Below the pieces are notes generated by a model, which had not been told where the DNA came from, did not search any database, and saw only the letters and a list, made by a program, of their open reading frames with translations. DNA of 64,000 nucleotides from a virus: positions 1-64,000 of IMG/VR virus record IMGVR_UViG_3300044911_002321; one strand, written 5' to 3'. The translations under genes were made by a program, and so were the position numbers. Of this stretch, positions 20,982-30,028 are shown piece by piece. The stretch's first letter is position 1; every line of letters begins with the position of its first letter.

Positions 20982-21677
20982 ATGCCAGCACCAGTAGTAG
21001 CCGCCGCTGCAGCCGCAGCACAACCAGCTCTTTTCGCAGGGTTTATGAACTTACTTCGCCCTGCTTTAATGAGTGGCGGCATTAGTACTGCTGTTAGCGT
21101 AATGCTGGGTGAAGAGTTACCCAAAGCTTTACTATATGGCGCTGGAGATACTCTGGTTTCTACCGCAGCAATTGGGGGATTACGTGCGGTAAGACCAGGA
21201 AAAAATGTGGAAATAAAAGACGTAAAGACTGGCAAGATAAGAAATGAATATCAGCCAAGTAGATTAGAAACCCCTGTCAATGTTATTGCTTCCCTTGGAG
21301 CGGGCAACTTAGTTAGTGCTGCCCTTGGAAGACCATCTTTATTTGGCCCTGGTCGAGAAACACCTCAACAGCATCAAAGCCAATCTTTACAAGAAACAGA
21401 TCTTAGTAATGTTAATTTAGATCAATTAACTGAGCCAGAGTTAGCGCAATTATCTGACGAACAGATCCTTACTATTATTCAACAAAACAATCAACGTGAC
21501 CAAGTTAACAGGAAGCAATTCTTAGATAGTTACATGGATAAGCTTGCCCCTGGAACAATGTTCCAAACTGCCGGACTACCTAGCAGGCAGTCGATGAACG
21601 ATGAGTTTATGCGAACTGAAATGAACACCGACTTTGGTGAAATCCAAAAAATGATGGGAGCAATTGCCGGTGTCTAA
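20982..21677 (+). CDS. putative internal virion protein, 231 aa
   Basis: Alanine-rich start (MPAPVVAAAAAAAQPALF) with two weakly hydrophobic segments (about 15-75), then a charged, Gln-rich middle and a methionine-rich end. Composition typical of internal or ejected virion proteins. Confidence 0.55.
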   Translation: MPAPVVAAAAAAAQPALFAGFMNLLRPALMSGGISTAVSVMLGEELPKALLYGAGDTLVSTAAIGGLRAVRPGKNVEIKDVKTGKIRNEYQPSRLETPVNVIASLGAGNLVSAALGRPSLFGPGRETPQQHQSQSLQETDLSNVNLDQLTEPELAQLSDEQILTIIQQNNQRDQVNRKQFLDSYMDKLAPGTMFQTAGLPSRQSMNDEFMRTEMNTDFGEIQKMMGAIAGV

Positions 21678-22662
21678 TCCAAATCGGTTTCAACGTTTAC
21701 TATCTAATACTTCGCAAGCATTAAAAGAAGGTGCAAAGAAAAGTGAACGTGCTACACGCATCGCAGATGAAGTTTATCCAAGCGTTTTAAATATCGCTGG
21801 TAAATACCACGACGCATTACGTGCACAAGGAGTTAGCTTAAAAGAAACACCAATCCAAGCTATTGGTGCTTTTGGTACGCGTTTAGTGACTGACTTAACC
21901 AACGACGGCACAAGGGGTGTGTATTGGCGTTACAACCACCCATTGGCAATATTGGATACTGGTATTGAAAACACAATGAAAGCCGTCGCTGGCAAGGATG
22001 CGTACAAAGATTTAGGCAAAACACGAACAGGGTTAATGGCTGCAAGTGTGGCAATCCCAACTACGATCATGAGTGGTGCATTCAATGTTTTGAATCCAGG
22101 AGAAGCTTTCCGTGCCACTGGATACGCGCAAACATATTCTCCTGAGGGTACAGATGATCGCAGACAAACAGAACAACCAGTACAAGAATTATTCGATCGC
22201 TTCTTCCTTGGTCGTCAAGGAGCACCATTAAAATATGAAACTGCAAAAGCAGAGATTCCGAGTTTAACGCCAGAGCGTTATGCCAATTTCATGCAAAATT
22301 ATTACCAAGATCGTGGTTTCTTGGGACTTATAAAAGCAACTCCTGAAAACCTAGAAGGAATTCCAGAAGCTCGTATGCTTGGCTATCCAGTTAACATTGC
22401 AACAGCTACAACTGCACTTGGTGGACTAGCTGGTTTAACTGCAGGAATACGTAGCACACCAACTAAGACAGTACCTGGCAGAGGCTATCGTCAACATACT
22501 ACAGAAACAGTACGCACTGGTTTAACGCGCCGTGGTTTAATTGGTGGAGCAGCAGGTGCTCTCGCTGGTGCTGCGGTAGGTGCAACAATTAACGCAACTA
22601 TTGCACAAGCTAATCGCCCTAAACTACCAACAGTTGCTGAATATTCAGAAGAAATGCAATGA
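21670..22662 (+). CDS. putative internal virion protein, 330 aa
   Basis: The start chosen is GTG 21670 (MSNPNRFQRLL): GGGAG lies 9 nt before it, while the TTG at 21664 would be too close. Overlaps the previous gene by 8 nt. It has a hydrophobic segment near 120-140 (GLMAASVAIPTTIMSGAFN) and a glycine-zipper-like C-terminal segment (LIGGAAGALAGAAVGATI). Probably membrane-active on DNA entry; inference. Confidence 0.55.
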   Translation: MSNPNRFQRLLSNTSQALKEGAKKSERATRIADEVYPSVLNIAGKYHDALRAQGVSLKETPIQAIGAFGTRLVTDLTNDGTRGVYWRYNHPLAILDTGIENTMKAVAGKDAYKDLGKTRTGLMAASVAIPTTIMSGAFNVLNPGEAFRATGYAQTYSPEGTDDRRQTEQPVQELFDRFFLGRQGAPLKYETAKAEIPSLTPERYANFMQNYYQDRGFLGLIKATPENLEGIPEARMLGYPVNIATATTALGGLAGLTAGIRSTPTKTVPGRGYRQHTTETVRTGLTRRGLIGGAAGALAGAAVGATINATIAQANRPKLPTVAEYSEEMQ

Positions 22663-22693
22663 TAGAATTAGCAAATAACAGATAGCAGTAAAC

Positions 22694-23842
22694 ATGGCAG
22701 TCGTAACGGGAAATGTCACCGATGAGGAGTACGGTACTCGCCGTGGCCAAGGTGCACGCAGGGGCGGTAGGGTAAATGACCAAGATTTTCTTGCTAAATA
22801 TATTGAAAGACCAGCACAAAGTGTAAGAGCAGCTTATGATGCAGTTGTTCGTGGTCTTTCAACACCTTCTGTCGCTACTGCCGCGGCGGCTGCTACTCCT
22901 GCTGCTGCCGCATTGACTCCAGATACTGGTGCAGCAGAGCAAGTAAGTGTAATCCTAGATAAAAATGGGAATCCTATCGTAATCAATCCTTCTTCAACTC
23001 CTAGCCAAGTAGTTAATACGGCTACAAACGTAACTCCTTCGCCATCAGCTACACCACCTAGCAGTGGCGGTGGTGGCACTCCACCTCCTACTACTGGCGG
23101 CGGTACTCCACCGGCTGATGACACACCAAACCCTAATCAACGCGGTGGTCTTTTAGCAAGCACCAGCGATTTACTTGGCGGTGCTTTAAAAGAAGGTGAT
23201 CCGATCAAACGAAATATTGGACGACTTGGTTACTTAGCACCTGCTGTTGCCGCTTTCCAGGATTACACCGAAGGCAATAACCCATATGCTGTCGGCGGTG
23301 GTGCCGCTGCAGGTTTAGGTGTTACTGCATTAACACGTGCGGCGGGTCGTTCTGTTGGCGGTGGTAAGGGTGCAGTTCTGCAAATGGTTGCACCACTCCT
23401 TGGCTTAGGAACACAACAGTTAACAACTGCAGCCATCCAAAAGGATCGTCAACGGAAAACCGGTGAAGGAGATCCTAGTGCTTTCTCTACACAGTTAGGT
23501 CGCTTAGAGCAACTGCGTAAGATTGGTAACGAAGGCCAAATCCAAATGATGAATGCAGAACGTGCAGGAGTCAAAGACATTTATGGCTACATGGTTGATA
23601 AAGACCGAGAAAATTTACAAGCAATGGCGCCGCTGATTGAACGACAACGTGACAATCAAGCTGTTCGTGAGCAGCAAATCATGAATACCATGGGTCAAAA
23701 CTTTGCAATGCTTGGTAGCATGGCAACAACGGGTAAATTAGCCCTTGGGGCACAAACCCAAGCAGGTGCGAATCTCCGTGCATTTATGACTGCTGCTCCT
23801 TACTCTGGTTCAGTCCTTCAAGCTCCCAACATTACTTTCTAA
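22694..23842 (+). CDS. putative virion protein with Gly/Pro linker, 382 aa
   Basis: Basic N-terminus (RRGQGARRGGRVNDQDF), alanine tracts, then a Pro/Ser/Gly linker (SSGGGGTPPPTTGGGTPP, about 118-142). A helical Gln-rich C-terminal half with glycine-zipper segments follows (AVGGGAAAGLGVTALT). The linker suggests two separately folded parts. No domain recognised. Confidence 0.55.
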   Translation: MAVVTGNVTDEEYGTRRGQGARRGGRVNDQDFLAKYIERPAQSVRAAYDAVVRGLSTPSVATAAAAATPAAAALTPDTGAAEQVSVILDKNGNPIVINPSSTPSQVVNTATNVTPSPSATPPSSGGGGTPPPTTGGGTPPADDTPNPNQRGGLLASTSDLLGGALKEGDPIKRNIGRLGYLAPAVAAFQDYTEGNNPYAVGGGAAAGLGVTALTRAAGRSVGGGKGAVLQMVAPLLGLGTQQLTTAAIQKDRQRKTGEGDPSAFSTQLGRLEQLRKIGNEGQIQMMNAERAGVKDIYGYMVDKDRENLQAMAPLIERQRDNQAVREQQIMNTMGQNFAMLGSMATTGKLALGAQTQAGANLRAFMTAAPYSGSVLQAPNITF

Positions 23843-23854
23843 TAGGTACTGATT

Positions 23855-24352
23855 ATGTTAGGCGCACTTAGTGGATTATTCGGAGGAGGAGGAGGCCAAG
23901 GTGGGTTCATGAGCCAACCTTATGGCGATTGGCGCACTACTTCAGGAGAAGGCAGCGGGAATCCAAATCTCGCTGGTAGGTATTCAGACATTGTCAAAGA
24001 GTATCAAGATCTGTATAGAACCAATGCTCCAATTGATCCAAAAGATCCAATGTCTGTGGCAACGAATCTGATTAAAGACCAACAAATGCATATATCGCTT
24101 TCCCAGGATCCTCGCATTGTTGGTATGCAAGCACAAGCTTATGTTGATCCAATGAATCAACTAGCGGACAAAGCATCTGAGCGTGGCGCAAAAGGTCGTA
24201 TCTTTGCCCTACAGGAAAAGTTGCCTTATCTTTATGCTGAAGCGATGGCACGTAAGTTTGACTTCATCAATCCTGTAATTGCAGAAATGCGAGCCAATAG
24301 AACCAAACGGTTCCAAGATTCCGGCGGCAGTATACTTAAATTTAACGTCTGA
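23855..24352 (+). CDS. putative virion protein, 165 aa
   Basis: Glycine-rich start (MLGALSGLFGGGGGQGGF), then a helical body (YSDIVKEYQDLYRTNAPID ... MARKFDFINPVIAEMRANR). Spaced 12 nt from the previous gene. No family recognised. Confidence 0.55.
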   Translation: MLGALSGLFGGGGGQGGFMSQPYGDWRTTSGEGSGNPNLAGRYSDIVKEYQDLYRTNAPIDPKDPMSVATNLIKDQQMHISLSQDPRIVGMQAQAYVDPMNQLADKASERGAKGRIFALQEKLPYLYAEAMARKFDFINPVIAEMRANRTKRFQDSGGSILKFNV

Positions 24353-24362
24353 GGAAAATACA

Positions 24363-24878
24363 ATGTTCCCTGGTGCTTTTAATTTACCCGCCGGTTCATT
24401 TGGTAATTATTCCGGAGTTGATCTTAATAACCCAATGTATAAATTCCCTGATCCAGGGAGTGTTAAATTTGATCCTTCTGTCTATACTGCTGATCTTCCC
24501 GCAGGTTCTTTCGGTTCGTTTCCTAGCGTAGATGGATCTGCTGCTGGAAAAGCTGCGTTTGGTGGAGCTACTCCAGGGGGCGGATTATCTTGGGGCGCTG
24601 TACAAAGCCTTGGTAACTTGGCCAATATGGGTATCCAAGCGTTTGGTAATCAACAAGGAACTACAGCAGGTAAAAACTATCTTGACTTCATGGCAGACAT
24701 GCGGGATGCCAACTTTGGTTCCGATTTAATTGAACGTAATATAGGCATTGCCGATACAGCTAGAATTACAGATCTTGTTGCAAATATGCGTGCAAATAAT
24801 CCAAACTTACGACAAGAAACCCGAATGATGAATGTACCGAAATTAGCCGGCAGGCTTAGCGGTTTCTTAAATACTTAA
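24363..24878 (+). CDS. putative virion protein, 171 aa
   Basis: Start MFPGAFNLPAGSFGNYSG at ATG 24363, with GAGGAAAA ten bases upstream. The motif LPAGSFG occurs twice (about residues 8-14 and 46-52). Gly/Phe/Asn-rich, with a helical C-terminus. No family recognised. Confidence 0.55.
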   Translation: MFPGAFNLPAGSFGNYSGVDLNNPMYKFPDPGSVKFDPSVYTADLPAGSFGSFPSVDGSAAGKAAFGGATPGGGLSWGAVQSLGNLANMGIQAFGNQQGTTAGKNYLDFMADMRDANFGSDLIERNIGIADTARITDLVANMRANNPNLRQETRMMNVPKLAGRLSGFLNT

Positions 24879-24889
24879 ACATAAACACC

Positions 24890-24897
24890 TTAAAATA
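24890..24897 (+). promoter_or_regulatory. TTAAAATA promoter-like motif
   Basis: Located 23 nt before the 24921 start; a GAGAAAGAGAG purine tract follows it. Confidence 0.45.
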
Positions 24898-24920
24898 GTG
24901 AGAAAGAGAGCATAGTCATT

Positions 24921-25589
24921 ATGGCGTTTAACATCGGGGGAGCTGGTAGTGGCGTTATGCAAGGTGCTTCGGCAGGCATGTCGATCGGTGGTCCTTGGGG
25001 TGCAGCAGCAGGCGCCTTATTTGGTGGTCTTACAGGCGGTTTTGGCGGCGGTGGCGATGCTCTTGAATACGGTTTGACTCCAAGGGAAAAAGAACTTCAG
25101 GACTATGCGTTTGATCAAGTAAAAGCTTCTCCTCTTGAAAAACGTAAAACTATTAGTAAAGCTAAACAATATTTAGCAGATGGTGATCGAGGATCGTTTG
25201 AATCATATCTTGAAGGACTTGCAGGTCGCTACACCAACCCTGAGTTTATTGACAAACGCTTAGCCAAAAGCTACAGAAAACCTATTGATTATTACGGTGA
25301 TAGCTACCAAGCTACCGCAAAAGGTTTATTTGGTACACAAGGCATTGGGTTTACACCTGCTGAGTACGACAGTTTTGTAGATCAAGCTAAAGCACAAAAA
25401 GTAAGGAGTGCCGCAGCATTTGGTGACCTACTGAAATCTAATATGATTGCCAGTGGTAAAGTAATGTCAGAAGATCAACAGAGGCTTGCTAATATCTTTG
25501 GAAAAGCAGAAAGAGATGCCTCTGGTACACTAACAGGTAGATACGGCGACATCTCAAACAGTATTCTATCCAAATACGTAAGAGCATAA
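24921..25589 (+). CDS. putative virion protein, 222 aa
   Basis: Glycine-zipper N-terminus (GGAGSGVMQGASAGMSIGG then WGAAAGALFGGLTGGFGGGG), then a charged helical domain (LTPREKELQDYAFDQVK, AKQYLADGDRGSFESYLEG). Glycine-zipper leaders of this kind occur in ejection proteins of podoviruses; the match here is by composition only. Confidence 0.55.
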   Translation: MAFNIGGAGSGVMQGASAGMSIGGPWGAAAGALFGGLTGGFGGGGDALEYGLTPREKELQDYAFDQVKASPLEKRKTISKAKQYLADGDRGSFESYLEGLAGRYTNPEFIDKRLAKSYRKPIDYYGDSYQATAKGLFGTQGIGFTPAEYDSFVDQAKAQKVRSAAAFGDLLKSNMIASGKVMSEDQQRLANIFGKAERDASGTLTGRYGDISNSILSKYVRA

Positions 25590-25601
25590 GGAGTTTTAAT
25601 C

Positions 25602-26540
25602 ATGTCACAAAAAGGAAATAAGGGTAAAGACAACGCTCCCAACAAGAGTGTCAACACTCCAAGGAAGGATAGTCCTTCCAATCAAACCAACAATACTCCA
25701 AAAAAAGACAATACTCCTAGCAGGACTGACAATACTTCAAGGAAAGATAGTACTCCTGACAAAGGTAAGAATGCAGCAGTTGCCTCAAAAACATACAAAG
25801 AAAAAGAAAAAGATAAAGCAAAAGTTCCGTCTGTGATGATAGAAGGAACGCGATATGACGCGCCAAATAAGCAAATCACACCAAAAATCTTTAAAGAAAT
25901 TGTTGCTGCAAACCCAACTATTTCCCTGCCAGACTTAAGGGACGATATAAAAGATAAAGGAAGAACGCTTACACCAAAGGCCAAAGATTATTTTACTAAA
26001 TTTAAAGACACTTTAAATCAATCCACGGCGGCCAGTAGCAATGCAGGTGACGCTAATGAAGAGGTATCATTAGATTACGATGACGATGGCAACGTAAATG
26101 CACCCCGTGGAGCTGATCCATTTGAATGGCAAGCTTACGGTAATATCGCACTTGGAGAGCTTCAAAAAGAAACTTCAGTAGAAAGTGAAGCAGTTCGAGG
26201 GAAGTATTTAGCAGAAGTTGCCAGGATCCAAAGAGGACAAAGTGACTATGCACAAGATGCAGAGACAAAACGTTCTTTTTATTCGGACGACAGTGAAGAG
26301 CGCTGGCGTAAATTTGCCAGTACTGCCGACAAAGAAAAGGCTATTGAAGTACAAAAAATTGTTGCAGCCGGTTTAAGAGATGTGGCTGAGATTGAAGGTA
26401 GTTATGGTCTTAAAGGAATTCAAGCAAAAGGTGAAGCAGATAAAGCAGTTATGGGTATTAGGGCTCAAGCAGATAAGGATATTTCTCGAATGGATAACAC
26501 TTCAAGAATGTATAGCCTGCTGGGCTTAGCCTTTGGTTAA
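25602..26540 (+). CDS. putative virion protein with Asn/Thr/Pro/Lys repeats, 312 aa
   Basis: GGAG nine bases before ATG. The N-terminus holds a degenerate repeat of the form (N/D)(T/S)P(R/K)KD: NTPRKDS, NTPKKDN, NTSRKDS and related units in residues 17-60. The rest is charged and helical with an EKDKAKVP stretch. No domain recognised. Confidence 0.55.
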   Translation: MSQKGNKGKDNAPNKSVNTPRKDSPSNQTNNTPKKDNTPSRTDNTSRKDSTPDKGKNAAVASKTYKEKEKDKAKVPSVMIEGTRYDAPNKQITPKIFKEIVAANPTISLPDLRDDIKDKGRTLTPKAKDYFTKFKDTLNQSTAASSNAGDANEEVSLDYDDDGNVNAPRGADPFEWQAYGNIALGELQKETSVESEAVRGKYLAEVARIQRGQSDYAQDAETKRSFYSDDSEERWRKFASTADKEKAIEVQKIVAAGLRDVAEIEGSYGLKGIQAKGEADKAVMGIRAQADKDISRMDNTSRMYSLLGLAFG

Positions 26541-26546
26541 GTCTGT

Positions 26547-26554
26547 TTATAATA
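26547..26554 (+). promoter_or_regulatory. TTATAATA promoter-like motif
   Basis: Located 30 nt before the 26585 start. Confidence 0.45.
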
Positions 26555-26584
26555 ATTAGATACCTACACATTGGGTTATAAAGA

Positions 26585-26764
26585 ATGACCAACGCTCTTA
26601 CCGATACCGGTACTGACAACGCCACTAATTTTGACCTCAGTAACTTTGAGAAGCTCCTTGAGCGTCTCGAGGCATCGAAAGGTCGTCAACAGCGCCAGAA
26701 GTCTGTGGAAGGTCGCCGTGACATCTTCCAACAGGGTCTCGCTAGCATGATGTCTAACTTCTGA
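26585..26764 (+). CDS. small hypothetical protein, 59 aa
   Basis: A short open frame: MTNALTDTGTDNATNFDLS then a basic amphipathic helix (FEKLLERLEASKGRQQRQK) and GLASMMSNF. It fills the gap between two virion genes and has a promoter-like motif upstream. No family recognised. Confidence 0.58.
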   Translation: MTNALTDTGTDNATNFDLSNFEKLLERLEASKGRQQRQKSVEGRRDIFQQGLASMMSNF

Positions 26765-26784
26765 TCTTGAGGCAACTATAAGCC

Positions 26785-27039
26785 ATGACAACGTTGCCTC
26801 CCGGCCAGGTCAATAAAACAACTGAGGACGACCCGTTTGATATTGACAAATATCGACAGGCCGCTGAAGTGGCTTATAGTTTCTCCAAGAAAAAATTAGA
26901 AGATGCTGGAACCCAAGAACGCGAAACCATCGGTAAAGGTGCGTCAGAACAACGCACCTCTGCAGAGCAAGCCCAGCAATTCAAAGACACAGAAGAAGCC
27001 CGAGACTACAACCAGGCGCAACGAGGCTATCGATATTGA
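26785..27039 (+). CDS. hypothetical protein, 84 aa
   Basis: Hydrophilic helical protein (DPFDIDKYRQAAEVAYSFSK ... AQRGYRY), 20 nt after the previous gene. Its last 137 nt overlap the next open frame in another reading frame (see findings). Confidence 0.5.
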   Translation: MTTLPPGQVNKTTEDDPFDIDKYRQAAEVAYSFSKKKLEDAGTQERETIGKGASEQRTSAEQAQQFKDTEEARDYNQAQRGYRY

Positions 27040-27529
27040 GTTATTTGACCAATGGGTCGATAACTTAACATCCTCAGATCAAGATGCGTTTTGTAGTTTT
27101 GCCGAGGAAACTTTCTCGGTAATTGAATGCTATCTGTATGCCAGGTTCCTTGGCTATGGCGGTAGTATTTCTGCGTGTGATCTATGGGTTAAATCTCATT
27201 ACAAAAAGCCTGATCATCGCAAGAAACTCCTCTATGAAATTGAGGAGATGCAAGAAGATATCCGCAAGCTACGAGAAGACGTAGATAACGGTGTCGTTAA
27301 ACGTGATGCTGGCGTGGCACGTATCGCTGGTATGCAGAAAGAATTGCGCGGCACCATTGCACAGATAGAACTATTTACATCTAGCCGTGATCGCAAAGGA
27401 TTGCTAATGGCTGGTGCAGATCGTGCTCTACGTGAATTGCAGATTATCTTCAAGGATGACCCAATTGAAATCCCCTTGGAAGAAGCATCCATGAGTATTT
27501 GGGCCAAAATGCAATACGAAGACAGTTAA
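26903..27529 (+). CDS. putative terminase small subunit, start unresolved
   Basis: The body from about residue 40 (ELFDQWVDNLTSSDQDAFCS, then a long charged coil with YEIEEMQEDIRKLREDVDNG) is helical and coiled-coil rich. Its place two genes before the large terminase suits the small subunit. The first 45 residues lie over the 26785-27039 gene and look like off-frame sequence. No ATG/GTG/TTG follows that stop nearby, so translation may start at a rare codon or by frameshift. Confidence 0.42.
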   Translation: MLEPKNAKPSVKVRQNNAPLQSKPSNSKTQKKPETTTRRNEAIDIELFDQWVDNLTSSDQDAFCSFAEETFSVIECYLYARFLGYGGSISACDLWVKSHYKKPDHRKKLLYEIEEMQEDIRKLREDVDNGVVKRDAGVARIAGMQKELRGTIAQIELFTSSRDRKGLLMAGADRALRELQIIFKDDPIEIPLEEASMSIWAKMQYEDS

Positions 27530-27530
27530 G

Positions 27531-27538
27531 TTAAAATA
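27531..27538 (+). promoter_or_regulatory. TTAAAATA promoter-like motif
   Basis: Only 5 nt before the 27544 ATG, so transcripts starting downstream of it would be leaderless or would miss that start; the match may be fortuitous. Confidence 0.3.
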
Positions 27539-27543
27539 CACAT

Positions 27544-27945
27544 ATGATGAACTCACCACAATCAAATGCAACTCCTGGTCAAGCACCAGGAACTGACGCC
27601 ATGCTTGCGGGTAGTCTTGGCGCCGCTGTGCAAAAATTACAAGAGAATCGCAATCGTTTTGGTGGGCGACGTGAATTACAAGGAGCACCCATTGGTGGGG
27701 AAGCTAAAAGTCCTGCAGCGCAAGGCGCCAAAGTATTGAGTGCAGTTGCAGAAACACGTAATGAACAGTATGGAAACCAACCGCCGACAGCTCCCACAAA
27801 TCCTGGCGCACCTCAAGGAACGGGAAGCCCGCAACCAGGACAACAGCCCAATGTCGGACAAAGACAAGCACCAAGCAGCACTGGAAAAGGCACGCCAGTA
27901 CCAAGCACAGAAGAAGAAAAACAAAAACGCCAACGAATGAAGTAG
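27544..27945 (+). CDS. low-complexity hypothetical protein, 133 aa
   Basis: Pro/Gln/Gly/Ala-rich throughout its second half (PPTAPTNPGAPQGTGSPQPG), basic at the end. Start ATG 27544 or 27547. Directly upstream of the large terminase. A second frame (GTG 27740 to 27940) overlaps it and encodes a more ordinary charged helix, so the true coding frame of the 3' half is uncertain. Confidence 0.45.
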   Translation: MMNSPQSNATPGQAPGTDAMLAGSLGAAVQKLQENRNRFGGRRELQGAPIGGEAKSPAAQGAKVLSAVAETRNEQYGNQPPTAPTNPGAPQGTGSPQPGQQPNVGQRQAPSSTGKGTPVPSTEEEKQKRQRMK

Positions 27946-27972
27946 TATTCAGTTACTAGCTGATTACTTATT

Positions 27973-29499
27973 GTGCCTGCATATCAACATCTTGCATATC
28001 GACGTAACGCGCAAGCTGCTGCACGTAGGCAACAAATTCGTGTACCACGTAATCTTGAGTCTCTAAAGAAAGCAAGAGAAGACTTTGGATACTTTTGTGA
28101 TTACGTAGCCGATAAACCTCCTGCACAGCATCATAAAGAATGGCATCGTCATTTTGTTACAGGCGAAGATAGTGCGTGTCTTTTAAAAATTGCAGGACCA
28201 AATGTTGATCTTCTGGCACCACGTGGATCTGCTAAGTCCACAATCTTAGGTTTGTTCACGGCATGGGCTATTGGTCTTCATACACAAGCCAAGAAGCCAC
28301 TACAAATTCTTTATCTCTCCTATACGGTTGACATTGCACGCTCTAAGTCGGCAACTATTAAACGCATCATTGAAAGCAAACGATACCAAGAAGTATTTCC
28401 AACTGTACGTCTTCTCAAGAACGTAACCAGTAATGAGTACTGGTCAATTGACCACAAGTTCGCTGGCATTGATACCACAGGTGAAGAACAATTTACACTC
28501 TGTGCCGCAGGTCTTAAAGGCTCAGTGACCTCCAAGCGTTCGCACCTTGTGATCATTGATGACGCCATTAAATCTGCCGCAGACATTTCCAACCCTGACA
28601 TTCGTAAACAGATGCAGGACAACTGGAATGCTGTGATTGCACCCACTATGTTTGAAGGAGCCAGGGCTATCTGCCTTGGTACTCGCTTCCGACATGATGA
28701 CATTCATGCAACAACATTTAACACACAAAACAACTGGCTTCAGATTGTGTTATCTGCAATTCTTACTGATCCCAAAACGGGAGAAGAAGTTTCATATTGG
28801 CCAGACATGTGGTCACTTGATTACTTAAAAGAAAAGAAACGACAAGCACCAATTGCCTTCTCGTTCCAGTACATGAATCAAGTTGTCAGACAAAACGAAT
28901 TGTCCTTGGCACCAGAGCTGATTGTTAAAGCGGAGATTGCAACTGAATTTGATTGTCTTGCTGTAGGCGTTGACCTATCTGCGGGCACCAAAGAGAAGAA
29001 TGACTACACTGTCATGACGCTTGCAGGTCGGATTGGAGATCGAATTCATGTTATTGATTACCGTCGATTGCGTGTGATGGGTAATCTTGAAAAACTAGAT
29101 GCTCTTAAGGAACTCCTCAATGATTGGAATATTGTGGGTCAAGATGAAAATGGTAATTACTACCCAACGTATTCAACATGCGACATCTATTCAGAAGCGG
29201 TTCAGTACCAGGCTTCTTTGGAGGCCGACTTTAAACGTGTATGCTTAACTAATGAAGGGCTTTATAACTTAAATTGGCACCCTGTCAAAGGATTCCGAGC
29301 TGATAAACTAGCACGCTTCCGTGGATGCATGGGGTTGTTTGAGGACCGCAAATTGATTTTTAATCGTTATCGCAACTTTACTGCAATGTTTGAAGAGCTG
29401 ACTAATTTTGGTGTTAGTAGCCATGATGATTGCGTTGACAGCTTGGTTTGGGTCATCAATGGGCTAATGCGAAAAGGTCGCCTGCACGTTGATTACTGA
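27973..29499 (+). CDS. terL: Terminase large subunit
   Basis: ATPase-nuclease motor that packages DNA into the prohead. Visible motifs: Walker A APRGSAKST at about 82-90, Walker B HLVIIDD near 191-197, coupling motif CLGTRFRHDD near 233-242. The RNase H-like nuclease has first acid in VGVDLSAGTKEKND (about 330) and last in SHDDCVDSLVW (about 483). 508 residues is normal. The start is GTG 27973 with no clear ribosome site. Confidence 0.92.
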   Translation: MPAYQHLAYRRNAQAAARRQQIRVPRNLESLKKAREDFGYFCDYVADKPPAQHHKEWHRHFVTGEDSACLLKIAGPNVDLLAPRGSAKSTILGLFTAWAIGLHTQAKKPLQILYLSYTVDIARSKSATIKRIIESKRYQEVFPTVRLLKNVTSNEYWSIDHKFAGIDTTGEEQFTLCAAGLKGSVTSKRSHLVIIDDAIKSAADISNPDIRKQMQDNWNAVIAPTMFEGARAICLGTRFRHDDIHATTFNTQNNWLQIVLSAILTDPKTGEEVSYWPDMWSLDYLKEKKRQAPIAFSFQYMNQVVRQNELSLAPELIVKAEIATEFDCLAVGVDLSAGTKEKNDYTVMTLAGRIGDRIHVIDYRRLRVMGNLEKLDALKELLNDWNIVGQDENGNYYPTYSTCDIYSEAVQYQASLEADFKRVCLTNEGLYNLNWHPVKGFRADKLARFRGCMGLFEDRKLIFNRYRNFTAMFEELTNFGVSSHDDCVDSLVWVINGLMRKGRLHVDY

Positions 29500-29503
29500 T
29501 TTG

Positions 29504-29511
29504 TTAAAATA
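29504..29511 (+). promoter_or_regulatory. TTAAAATA promoter-like motif
   Basis: Located 11 nt before the HNH gene start at 29523. Confidence 0.4.
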
Positions 29512-29522
29512 AATTTTTTACA

Positions 29523-29990
29523 GTGAAGCGTTTAAATCCAAGCACTGGCCGCCCTTGGGAATATGGAGAAGTTTCCTCAGAGGGTAAGGTTTTTATTCAA
29601 CACAGATGCAAAGAGCCTTTAACCAAAGATGGGTTTTATCGTGTCAACTGGGCTACACCAGAAAAATGGGAAGAAAGAAAAATCTATACGCTAAAAACTT
29701 CTAGCGCCCGTCGCAAACAAAACTTAGAATTAGTACAGGCAGAGAAAGTAAAACGTGGCTGTGCTTGCTGCGGATACAACAAAGACGCCTGCGCATTAGA
29801 TTTTGACCATTTAGATCCAGATAAGAAAAATGCAGGTGTTGGGCGTATGATGACACACAGTTTTTCTAAAATCCTGGAGGAGATTGAAAAATGCCAAATA
29901 CTTTGCGCAAATTGCCATCGTATCAAAACACATAACCCCGAAAAATTTACCACTATGTGTAATGCAAAACAAGTTGAACTAAAAGAGTAA
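29523..29990 (+). CDS. HNH endonuclease
   Basis: Treble-clef HNH nuclease: GCACCGYNKDACALDFDHL gives the first Cys pair and the catalytic His region, and CQILCANCHRIKTH gives the second Cys pair and final His. 155 residues from a GTG start. Placed between the terminase and later head genes, a position typical of free-standing homing or packaging-linked HNH proteins. Confidence 0.85.
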   Translation: MKRLNPSTGRPWEYGEVSSEGKVFIQHRCKEPLTKDGFYRVNWATPEKWEERKIYTLKTSSARRKQNLELVQAEKVKRGCACCGYNKDACALDFDHLDPDKKNAGVGRMMTHSFSKILEEIEKCQILCANCHRIKTHNPEKFTTMCNAKQVELKE

Positions 29991-30028
29991 ACTTGATTAC
30001 TAAACCTTAGAATTAGAAAAAAGCGAAT

